DNA of 41,180 nucleotides. Source: Levilactobacillus parabrevis ATCC 53295. GTDB taxonomy: Bacteria; Bacillota; Bacilli; Lactobacillales; Lactobacillaceae. Below are positions 34,458-41,180 of this stretch, piece by piece. The stretch is taken from the NCBI RefSeq assembly GCF_001434055.1, contig NZ_AZCZ01000022.1, positions 1 through 41,180 of the forward strand, in the 5' to 3' direction. The translations under genes were made by a program, and so were the position numbers. The notes below the pieces were generated by a model that saw only the letters and a program-made list of their open reading frames with translations, was not told where the DNA came from and did no database searches. Within the stretch, counting starts at the first letter, position 1; the number at the start of each line of letters is the position of its first letter.

Positions 34458-35495
34458 CTAATGGAACACGCGAGCAATCCCAGCCACGTTAGAGCGTTGA
34501 CCGTTTCTAATCGGTTGGACCATGATCCGTGGTGGCCAGCTTTCGATGACCTTGCCCTTACCTAAGTAAATGGCAACGTGCCAAATCGTGTGGGTGCCTG
34601 GTTGGTAATAGAAGACCAAGTCCCCACGCTTCTTGTGACTGTAGGCGACGTGTTGGAACTTCTTGCTAGCCCACAGGTTGCGAGAATTCCACTCGTTACC
34701 GGGGTAAGCATGATGGATGGCACTGATTGGTTTAGTGTTGATACCACCAGCATATAGTGACTGCATAACCAAACCAGAACAGTCCGTGCCGTAAAATGGC
34801 TTAGATGAAGAGCCGACTAAGTAAGGATTGCCCTTGTACTTGTAGGCTTGCTTAATCATCGCTTCAATGTGGGCTGAACGGCCATTCCAGGCGTGAGCAC
34901 CCAATGGGGCTACGTATGAATCAATGCTCTTCCAGCTGGACTTAGAGAAGCCTAACTTAACCCATGTCTTTTCATTGACGTTCCCAGTAGCCTTCAAATG
35001 GTGCTTACGCTGAAAGTTTTTGACAGCGTAGTAGGTTGCAGAATTATATTTGTTATAACCATTGGCGGTACCCAAGCGCCGCATGATTCTCCAAGTCTTA
35101 ATCCCCTCATAGCCCCGCTTGACCGTATACCCTACCTTACCGTAAGGCTTGATTTGCTTGTAATTGACTTGATAATACTTCTTCGGGTTTTGGTAGCCCT
35201 TCGTCTTGGCAACACATGCCTTGTTGGCAGTAACGTACTTGCCAGTGTTGGTCTTCAGCACGGGCGCGTGCCCTTTAACCGTTACCACCTTTGAAATCTT
35301 AGCGTAGTGGCCCTTATGAACCGTTGCCACGTGGTGCTTCTTAGCGGCGTCCTTGTAGTAGGCAACCGTCTTCTTGACCCGGATAATGCCCGGGTTATTG
35401 GTGTAGTAACTGGTCTTAGCTTGTGCGGAGGTAGTCATACCAACGCTGCTTAGACCGGCAATGACGAGTAATGTGGATAGCCATTGTTTCTTCAT
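34458..35495 (-). CDS. Secreted NlpC/P60 peptidoglycan hydrolase
   Basis: Cell-wall endopeptidase candidate of 345 residues. A signal peptide (1-26, cleavage after AQA) precedes an SLAP-like Lys/Tyr-rich domain (about 30-125), a peptidoglycan-binding domain with NFQRKHHLKATGNVNEKTW (about 135-182) and a C-terminal NlpC/P60 domain. The catalytic Cys239 lies in YGTDCSGLV and His306 in IWHVAIYLG. ATG at 35493-35495 with AGGAG upstream. It is last in a run of five minus-strand genes with 22-49 bp gaps and is followed by the operon terminator. Very basic, as are the neighbours. Confidence 0.9.
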   Translation of the reverse strand: MKKQWLSTLLVIAGLSSVGMTTSAQAKTSYYTNNPGIIRVKKTVAYYKDAAKKHHVATVHKGHYAKISKVVTVKGHAPVLKTNTGKYVTANKACVAKTKGYQNPKKYYQVNYKQIKPYGKVGYTVKRGYEGIKTWRIMRRLGTANGYNKYNSATYYAVKNFQRKHHLKATGNVNEKTWVKLGFSKSSWKSIDSYVAPLGAHAWNGRSAHIEAMIKQAYKYKGNPYLVGSSSKPFYGTDCSGLVMQSLYAGGINTKPISAIHHAYPGNEWNSRNLWASKKFQHVAYSHKKRGDLVFYYQPGTHTIWHVAIYLGKGKVIESWPPRIMVQPIRNGQRSNVAGIARVFH

Positions 35496-35536
35496 TATAC
35501 TTTACTCCTTTGTGAATTTATTAAATATAAACTTGA

Positions 35537-36517
35537 TTAATAGCTCAAAGCCCGATAGGCATCATGTTTCCGGTGATTGTGCAGGCTAGCTATGGTCATG
35601 CTTGTTTTCCGCTTGGTCCACGGGTCATTGTAGTAGGCCCGCGTCTTGCTGTAACCAGAAAGCGTGACAGCGTGATTCACAAAGCCATCGACGCCAGCAA
35701 CCCAGACAACGACGGGGTGCCCGCGATTGATCTTGGCCTTCATCTTTTTAAGCGAAGCCCCGGTCATGTCTGTAGCTGAACCTAGGTGATGTCTGACGAT
35801 CTTCGTGAGACCCTTCGGATAGATCCACCAACCAGAACGAGAATAGGGGCTCCCCACGAATCCCTTGTTGGGGTTTGAACTCCGTGGCATTTCTTTGGCT
35901 AGCGACAGCTTGGTGACTTTAGCCCCAGCGTATCGGAGCATCATCGCCGTCGCTGTAATCTCACAGCCAGTCGGGAGTTGGGGCCGTTGCGCAATTAAAG
36001 GAATGTTGAGCCACCGGTAGGACTTGACGGTCCCGTTGCGGTGAATCCACCCTGTTCGCGTATGCTTATAAGTAAATTTCAGCCAAGTCCCATCGCCCAT
36101 CTTTTCTTCGCGAGTAATGTGGACCTTTTTCTTCGCGTAGTGCCGACCAGTCGAAATGGCCTTCATATTCTGAGCCGAAGACTTGGCGCCTCCCGTTCGG
36201 TACACCTTGTAGTTATGCTTTCGGTTGGTCCCAATTTTGGTGTAGTAGTTCACTTTTTGCCTACCGATGACTTTACGGTAAGTCACTCGTGGCTTTGGCT
36301 TGGCCTTGGGCTTAGTTGCTGAACTCGACGCTGTTGACGAGCTGGAAGAAGCGCCAGCTGATTCAGATGAAGTGGATTCTTCCCTAGCTGCGGTCGTCTG
36401 GGTCGTTGATGATGAAGCCAGCGACGTAGCCGTTGCCGCGTTGGCCACACCGCTGGTCGTTGTCCCCAAGAAGAGGCTCAGCCCAACGACGGCCAGGCTC
36501 GCGATCAGTCGTTTCAT
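35537..36517 (-). CDS. Secreted C39-like cysteine peptidase
   Basis: Exported protein of 326 residues. A signal peptide (1-27) is followed by a Ser/Thr-rich linker (30-75), an SLAP/DUF5776-like domain (about 78-168) and a C39-type papain domain. Catalytic candidates are Cys185 in LPTGCEITATAMML, His282 in FVNHAVTLSGY and Asp298 in YYNDPW, the arrangement of YvpB-like peptidases. It has no leader-peptide transporter partner, so it is not a bacteriocin-processing C39 domain of the ABC type. ATG at 36515-36517 with GAGGTG upstream. Co-oriented with the NlpC/P60 gene 41 bp downstream. Confidence 0.88.
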   Translation of the reverse strand: MKRLIASLAVVGLSLFLGTTTSGVANAATATSLASSSTTQTTAAREESTSSESAGASSSSSTASSSATKPKAKPKPRVTYRKVIGRQKVNYYTKIGTNRKHNYKVYRTGGAKSSAQNMKAISTGRHYAKKKVHITREEKMGDGTWLKFTYKHTRTGWIHRNGTVKSYRWLNIPLIAQRPQLPTGCEITATAMMLRYAGAKVTKLSLAKEMPRSSNPNKGFVGSPYSRSGWWIYPKGLTKIVRHHLGSATDMTGASLKKMKAKINRGHPVVVWVAGVDGFVNHAVTLSGYSKTRAYYNDPWTKRKTSMTIASLHNHRKHDAYRALSY

Positions 36518-36566
36518 ATAGATTTCACCTCGATATGGCTTAAGTTATTTAGCAAATGCTTTAAAG

Positions 36567-37412
36567 CTATTTAACATGGACCGTCTTAGTCGGTGTTACT
36601 CGTGAAAAATGGCCGTGCGAATAATAGCCAACGGTAGCACTGACCCTCTTAGCTTTGGGTGCGTAAATTTTCTTATTGAAACGGTGCGAACCTTTTAGCT
36701 TTGCATAACGGGTTCCCTTATACGTCTTGATCTGAGCATAGTTTGCTTTTTTGCCTAATTTCACAGTACCGGTAACTTTGATGTACTTCTTAGAAGACGT
36801 CTTTTTAGCGGTTAACTTAGCAATCTTGCTCTTAACGCTCGGAATGCCAGTGATCTTAGTTGGCCGAATGTTGGTTTCAAAGTACTGAGTGAAATACTCA
36901 CCAACATCACTAATGCTGTCCGGATCAACTTTATTCTTGCTAATCTGTTGATCAGCTTCATCAATCTCGTCATTGACAGAATTCTGGTAATCAGTATCTA
37001 AGCGTCCTTTAAACTGATCGTAAACCGCCAACATTGCCCGATAGTCTTGTTTAAATGCTGGGGTTACCTGACCTTTCCGACCAAGTTCACTGACCGCATG
37101 AGTTGTCAGAACGTGCATGACCTGTGAAAAATACGCTGATATTGAACTGCCATACGCCTTGACGGGATTTTGCGCCATGCGTTTAAAGAAGGCGGCATTG
37201 AGTTGTTGCTTTACTTTAGGACTGGCCTTTTTGACAATCCGTTTAACGCTATTTTCGTCATCCTAAAAAACTTGATAACTAATTGGGGCATCTTCATTGT
37301 TATAGGCTTGTGCTTGGGGCGTGAACATGGGAACGGTGGTGGTGACGACGCCCCCTACTAAGATGCTGCTAAGTAAAATTGTCGTTGTTTTGCTTATCCA
37401 GTTAAATTTCAT
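36567..37412 (-). pseudogene. Secreted protein gene interrupted by an amber codon
   Basis: The ATG at 37410-37412 has AGGAG upstream and starts a signal peptide (MKFNWISKTTTILLSSILVGG, cut after AQA). After 49 codons an in-frame TAG lies at 37263-37265, and the same frame then continues for 232 more codons to the end. Since no frameshift is needed, this is a single nonsense change. The downstream part has a helical region followed by an SLAP-like Lys/Tyr-rich C-terminus (KYIKVTGTVKLGKKANY). It is likely inactive unless the codon is read through; an internal ATG at 37176-37178 would give a protein without a signal. Family unknown. Confidence 0.8.
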
Positions 37413-37457
37413 TGTTGGTTTCTCCTAAAAAAGTTGTCGTCATTAGTCAACGAATGA

Positions 37458-37889
37458 CTAATTCTTAGCTCTGTAATAGTAAGGCTTGTGCGCAAATGCC
37501 TTAGTCTTCGAAATCTTCAAGCGATTATGACTAAACGTTTTGATGTAATAGCGAACATGCTTGCCATTGCTGGTAACGCTTTTGATTTGATAAAGGTGCG
37601 CGCTAAGCTTGCGAGATGGCACCCGCCACATCAGTAGCAGGGTAATTGGTCCGCTTTTTTCTGCGGGCCAATTAGGTTTTCGAATTTCGTTGTACACGAC
37701 GTTTTGGGCGATGTTGAGCTGGTTGTAATGGTGCTTAACCGTTTTCGTACGAAACAAGCCTCTAACCTTTTTTGGGGTTCCAAATTGCCATTTGGCCGAT
37801 GCTGATGCGTTTGCTGGCGATTCCAGTAAGCTAGCCCCCATTACAACTAGTGTGATAGCGAGAATAACTGCGAAAAATCTTTTTTTCAT
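37458..37889 (-). CDS. Small secreted basic protein
   Basis: Hypothetical exported protein of 143 residues. A signal peptide (1-30, MKKRFFAVILAITLVV, cut after ANA) precedes a basic mature part rich in Lys, His and Tyr (TKTVKHHYNQLN; HVRYYIKTF). No catalytic motif. ATG at 37887-37889 with AAGGAG upstream. It lies between the membrane protein gene (22 bp) and the broken gene (45 bp), in the same apparent operon. Confidence 0.8.
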   Translation of the reverse strand: MKKRFFAVILAITLVVMGASLLESPANASASAKWQFGTPKKVRGLFRTKTVKHHYNQLNIAQNVVYNEIRKPNWPAEKSGPITLLLMWRVPSRKLSAHLYQIKSVTSNGKHVRYYIKTFSHNRLKISKTKAFAHKPYYYRAKN

Positions 37890-37911
37890 AACTTTGGTTC
37901 TCCTTCAGTAA

Positions 37912-38472
37912 TTAATTTTCAGTATTTGAATCGCCGGTAAACGTCCCATCTTCGCGATAATTAAATGAATAATTTTCCGGTTTCCACGTTACCAAGTACC
38001 GGCCAATCCCAACGATGGCGAAGAACAGGGAAAAAGCCCATAAGATTGCATGGCCAAAAGCTTTAAACATCATCTTCATTCCTGCCGCATCACTCTTAAT
38101 AGCATTTTTGGTTTCGCCGAAGGAGTGATCATTATTTCTGAAATTCGAGTTGACCAATCGGACAGCGCGAAACTGCGCTTTTCTGAAATCAGCCGCTTGC
38201 ATCTCAGAGTAATTATCAAAAATCCCCTTCGCCTGTCGGCCGTGTTCCCACTCGTATAACACAAGTAACCCGTTCGCAATCGGATAAAATATCGCGGCTT
38301 GAACGCCGATGAAGATAAAGTAAATCGGAAGTTGACCACCCAGAAAGGCTTGCTTACCGAAGTAAATCCATGCAATGGCAGTCCCAATTGCAATCGCGTA
38401 CCGTGTTGCCCAAAACCGCACGTTCAGGGCGAAAAACTCTTGCTTGAAAATATCTAAAACTTTTTTAATCAT
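37912..38472 (-). CDS. Three-helix membrane protein
   Basis: Hypothetical membrane protein of 186 residues. Hydrophobic helices lie at about 25-42, 47-70 and 140-160, with a charged cytosolic-type loop of about 70 residues between the second and third. The ATG at 38470-38472 has GAGGAG just upstream. It is first in the exported-protein operon, so it may anchor, sense or export something for that set, but no motif identifies it. An 8-bp inverted repeat overlaps its predicted transcription start. Confidence 0.8.
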   Translation of the reverse strand: MIKKVLDIFKQEFFALNVRFWATRYAIAIGTAIAWIYFGKQAFLGGQLPIYFIFIGVQAAIFYPIANGLLVLYEWEHGRQAKGIFDNYSEMQAADFRKAQFRAVRLVNSNFRNNDHSFGETKNAIKSDAAGMKMMFKAFGHAILWAFSLFFAIVGIGRYLVTWKPENYSFNYREDGTFTGDSNTEN

Positions 38473-38496
38473 GAAGCTCCTCCTCATCAATAATTT

Positions 38497-38531
38497 GCCA
38501 CTTACGCAAATATAAGTGGCTTTACAGTATA
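38497..38531 (-). promoter_or_regulatory. Promoter -10 and operator-like inverted repeat
   Basis: On the minus strand a -10 TATACT lies at 38526-38531, and GCCACTTA (38497-38504) with its exact complement TAAGTGGC (38513-38520) covers the start region. The -35 is weak. The XRE gene divergent to it is the natural candidate to bind. Confidence 0.55.
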
Positions 38532-38653
38532 ATATACAACAAATAGGTATTATTTTCCTTATTTTCTAAATAAAAAGGTCTTTTTTTCTCTGTTAATGGC
38601 ACAAAGACTCCATTATGGTTAGCCTTAACGCCACGATAGGAGAGAAGCCAACT

Positions 38654-38965
38654 ATGCAAAACGCAATTAGTAAACTGGTGAGTCAGAAACGACGAGCATT
38701 AGATTTGACCATTGAAAAACTAGCTGAAAGAGCTGGTGTTTCTGTTAGCCTGATCTCGCGAATAGAGCGCGGAGAATTCGAGAATATAAGTCTCAAGAAG
38801 TTACAGTCCATTGCATCGGCTCTCAACCTAAAACTAAGCGACTTTTTCACAGATGATTCTTTAACTGGGATCCACACTTTAGAATTAATTGCCTATCTAA
38901 AGTCCCTTCCAGAGAATCAACGCGAGATTGTCTCAGAAAGTATCCTGAAAATTTTAAAATTATAG
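38654..38965 (+). CDS. XRE family transcriptional regulator
   Basis: DNA-binding protein of 103 residues. The helix-turn-helix covers about 5-62: SQKRRALDLTIEKLAERAGVSVSLISRIERGEFENISLKKLQSIASAL. The short C-terminus (LELIAYLKSLPENQREIVSESILKIL) is helical and may dimerise. The ATG at 38654 has AGGAG upstream. It is divergent from the exported-protein operon (181 bp between starts) and its stop overlaps that of the convergent small gene by 6 bp. Confidence 0.88.
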   Translation: MQNAISKLVSQKRRALDLTIEKLAERAGVSVSLISRIERGEFENISLKKLQSIASALNLKLSDFFTDDSLTGIHTLELIAYLKSLPENQREIVSESILKILKL

Positions 38966-39187
38966 CTGGTACTTCTTTACAATCAGGTCTGCAATTTCGG
39001 CCAGCGTGCACTGATTTGCATAGGTCTGATACTCGGCCACCAAATCAATATCGCCAGTCGGTAACTTAATTTCAAAAATACGAAATCTTCTGTAATCAAT
39101 TCGGTGGTCCGACCCTCGATCAATTAAAAACTTCAAATCTTGCAATAGCTGTAATCGACTCAATAATGGATTCTCTACTTTTTCCAT
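38960..39187 (-). CDS. Small hypothetical protein
   Basis: Protein of 75 residues of unknown function (LSRLQLLQDLKFLIDRG, RIDYRRFRIFEIKLPTGDIDLVAEY). The ATG at 39185-39187 is taken since GGGG lies about 11 bases upstream; the frame is open for 12 more codons. Its end overlaps the convergent XRE gene by 6 bp. A hairpin with a T-run lies just before it. No membrane segment. Confidence 0.6.
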   Translation of the reverse strand: MEKVENPLLSRLQLLQDLKFLIDRGSDHRIDYRRFRIFEIKLPTGDIDLVAEYQTYANQCTLAEIADLIVKKYQL

Positions 39188-39203
39188 ACGCCATTCACCC
39201 CTA

Positions 39204-39245
39204 AAAAAATAAGCTAGCCTCAACCGAATTGGTTAAAGCTAGCTT
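39204..39245 (-). terminator. Hairpin with T-run just upstream of a small gene
   Basis: AAGCTAGC (39211-39218) and GCTAGCTT (39238-39245) pair, with ACC/GGT inside. The minus strand then runs into seven T residues shortly before the ribosome site of 38960-39187. It could end transcripts from upstream or attenuate the small gene. Confidence 0.65.
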
Positions 39246-39376
39246 AACGCCGCTGCTAAATAAAAAACAGACTTGTATGTAGGTGAAAATTAATTTGTAG
39301 GTGTGGCATTAAATTTGTTTTAGTAAATTAATTTTAACATACGTGTCAAGTTCTAATGCAACTATAAGAAATTAAG

Positions 39377-39416
39377 AAGAGAGCTACTAGCCAATTTCTT
39401 GGCTAGTAGCTCTCTT
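39377..39416. terminator. Strong hairpin terminator
   Basis: An 18-bp perfect stem (AAGAGAGCTACTAGCCAA with its complement) with a four-base loop. It lies 94 bp after the secreted-protein gene at 39510-39926. The T-rich tract is modest on both strands. Confidence 0.75.
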
Positions 39417-39509
39417 TGGTATCAAACTTAGATCTCGGCATGCAAAAAATCCAGTGCCGACTGATGGGCCTGTTTTATAAAACTAGTTATAACATATTAT
39501 GGAGATATC

Positions 39510-39926
39510 TTACTTAGCGCGAGTCATGAAAAGATCCCCGCCATTTTGCCAGCCATAGTCTAGCTCCTTGCCGTGACGACTCAAGAAATTCCAATGCGTA
39601 AAGATCGTGTGGCCTGTCAATTGGGTCAAGCCATGACTACTTTTGATGGTCTTTATGGTATACACCTTGTGATCATAGTGTCCACCATCCGTAGGTAAAG
39701 TTCCCTTAAACTGCCACTTAACGGTTTTATTGTAAACTCGGACCCTCATCTTAGGTAACCATAAAGTCTTCTTGCTGTGGTGCTTGCTATTGTATTGGGC
39801 CTTAGACACCCAGGTTCCCCGAAGATTCTTAGGAATCTTCTTTGAGCTCGCATTGGCCGAAACTGTGAATAATGGGAGAACCAAGTCCAACACCATGAGT
39901 GACAACAAAATTTTTCTGAATTTCAT
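39510..39926 (-). CDS. Small secreted protein
   Basis: Exported hypothetical protein of 138 residues. A signal peptide (1-25, MKFRKILLSLMVLDLVL, cut after ANA) precedes a basic, Trp/Tyr/His-rich mature part (LRGTWVSKAQYNSKHHSK, TGHTIFTHWNFLSRHGKELDYGW) that resembles small lactobacillar secreted or lipocalin-like proteins but has no known motif. The ATG at 39924-39926 has GGAG nine bases upstream; the frame is open for 43 more codons without a signal-like start. Confidence 0.72.
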   Translation of the reverse strand: MKFRKILLSLMVLDLVLPLFTVSANASSKKIPKNLRGTWVSKAQYNSKHHSKKTLWLPKMRVRVYNKTVKWQFKGTLPTDGGHYDHKVYTIKTIKSSHGLTQLTGHTIFTHWNFLSRHGKELDYGWQNGGDLFMTRAK

Positions 39927-40055
39927 AACTCCACGCTCCAAATATGTATTTTGGTACATTCCCAGGATATCACCATCATAAAAAATAGCCGCCCATTGTT
40001 CATCGGAAATATCTGCTAACTGTAAGAATTCAGTCCCGTGGTCTGAGGGAATCAA

Positions 40056-40608
40056 GTGGCAAATCCTTTAGGGGAACGTCTGAACATATTCAATACGTGG
40101 ATTATTTATCGACCAAGAATTCCTCCACAAAGGTCACTAACATTTTTCTGCCCACTTTTTCTTGAACCATGACTAATTTTCAATATCTGATGCAACGACG
40201 CCCATTAATAAGCTTAGGTCTCTCTAGCTTATCTTAGATTCAGTGTACTTACGCTCGCCAGACGATGTCGCTGACGGACTTCTGTGCCTTAACTTACACT
40301 AAATTTCAGTACCTCCATAAGAAATAAAAGGCTAATTACGTTTGTGTTACTCATGCGCCAGTAGAATACTATTACAATCAACGTATACTCGGCCCCCAAA
40401 TTTCAAGCGATTGACAATCTGTTAAGAACAGCATTGGCACTCCCTGATTAACTGAGCAAGCTTTGAACACAACTGGGTAGCTAATCAAGAAAGTCTGAGT
40501 TTGTTGCTATTTCATCGTTCTCGACATTTCTTTGATCCTTAAGCAATGAATGGTAACTGGTCAACCGACCTAATCTCCTTTAAATTGAACTAAATGAACG
40601 GCGCAACT
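40056..40608. other. Gene-poor AT-rich stretch
   Basis: No open frame with a ribosome site, no clear repeat and no RNA gene was recognised on either strand. Flanking fragments suggest decayed coding sequence. Confidence 0.5.
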
Positions 40609-40775
40609 TCAAAACAATCCAGTAATTGAAAATTTTTCGGCTGAAAATTCTAGAATGCCTTCTCGTTCATTTACAGTAATATAGTAACAGCTCTTGCAAT
40701 TTAAAACAGATGACTCAAATTGTATTTCAAGTTTAAACCGCTGTCTATCTTATGAGAGGCATCATCAACTAAGCA
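40609..40775 (-). pseudogene. Probable decayed gene fragment
   Basis: On the minus strand VFLDDCLVDDASHKID appears in one frame and RQRFKLEIQFESSVLNCKSC with a further 25 residues (ITVNEREGILEFSAEKFSI) in the next, ending at the TGA at 40609-40611. Joining the two frames gives one protein-like stretch of about 60 residues, which suggests a frameshift. No family recognised. Confidence 0.35.
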
Positions 40776-40796
40776 ATCATCTAAAAACACTATGTT

Positions 40797-41165
40797 TTAC
40801 AAGAATCCGTGTAATCCGTGAACATTGTTTACTTGACTAACTTTCTTTCCATCTGTTGGATTATAAAAATTAATAACTTTCTCACAGGCATCGGTCACAT
40901 CATCTTCATAAACAATTTCTCGAATATATAAATAAAGTGCTGCATTTCTTATTCTACCATCGTAAAGATAATCAGCCCTTGTAGCTCCGTCATGCAGTTT
41001 AAAATCAATGTAGTTATGAAGATGAAACTTCTGTGTATAATCTCCATTATTATAAATATCCGCGAGGACCAGCCAATCTCGTCGGTGATTTATTTTCTTT
41101 CCATTACGTATTAGATTCCCAGATTGTACCTTTTGATCTTCGCCCCCTTCTTCAATGGTCCCCTG
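40797..41165 (-). pseudogene. Protein fragment without a usable start
   Basis: An open frame of 122 codons reads like a real protein (IRNGKKINHRRDWLVLADIYNN, FHLHNYIDFKLHDGATRADYLY, IRNAALYLYIREIVYEDDV) and ends HGLHGFL at 40797-40799. It begins after a TGA at 41166-41168 and has no ATG, GTG or TTG near its N-terminus, only an ATT at 41156. It may be a broken gene whose 5' part was lost or lies in another frame beyond the window. No family recognised. Confidence 0.45.
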
Positions 41166-41180
41166 TCAATAAAATAGACA

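Noticed and set aside
35537-36517. C39 domain as a bacteriocin-processing peptidase
   Set aside because: It is a secreted, stand-alone peptidase; no ABC transporter or double-glycine precursor peptide was found nearby.

Overview
The window looks like chromosomal DNA of a heterofermentative lactobacillus, most likely of the Levilactobacillus brevis type. This is inferred from gene content: an L-arabinose operon fed by sugar/H+ symporters, CcpA-type cre sites, an adhesin with a KxYKxGKxW-like signal and an LPQTN sorting motif, and SLAP-like secreted proteins. No rRNA, tRNA, CRISPR array or intact insertion sequence was seen.

Layout. 1-3.4 kb holds housekeeping genes on the minus strand: a GNAT, a DUF1003 protein, an RluA-type pseudouridine synthase and a GcvH-like protein without the lipoyl lysine. 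A small two-helix membrane protein lies opposite. 3.4-14 kb is an L-arabinose regulon: a stand-alone sugar symporter, a maltose-acetyltransferase-like enzyme, the araT-araB-araD-araA operon, araR, and a second acetyltransferase. The two symporter promoters share one architecture: a -35/-10 pair with an AraR operator in the spacer, a second operator 29 bp upstream, and a cre site just after the predicted start of transcription. 14-18.6 kb carries a UvrA-like drug-resistance ATPase, preceded by a multi-hairpin element, and recQ. 18.7-20.6 kb carries an OhrR-type regulator with a flavin oxidoreductase that has lost its redox-active cysteines.

20.7-24.1 kb is a toxin-antitoxin-rich stretch around a C69 dipeptidase. 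It has a RelB/YafQ-type pair whose toxin has no ATG/GTG/TTG start and which lies between two near-identical terminators, and a GNAT-toxin pair with a 59-residue partner under a long inverted repeat. 24.1-28.1 kb holds a membrane-anchored YiiX-like peptidase and pepN. 28.3-29.2 kb is a lone KilA-N gene. 29.4-32.7 kb is a 1099-residue LPXTG adhesin.

33-41 kb is accessory. It contains a decayed Cro/CI repressor, an ART-fold (DUF3990-like) gene with a small overlapping partner, and an apparent five-gene operon of exported and membrane proteins (38472 down to 34458). That operon includes a C39 peptidase, an NlpC/P60 hydrolase and one gene broken by an amber codon, and it is headed by a palindromic operator with a divergent XRE regulator. 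The last 1.1 kb is mostly decayed coding sequence.

The best candidates for less-described biology are the ART-like pair (33464-34215), the GNAT pair (23214-23964), the AUU-start toxin (21122-21505), the structured element before the UvrA-like gene (16409-16571), and the exported-protein operon. All functional calls rest on motif recognition by eye; no database search was run.
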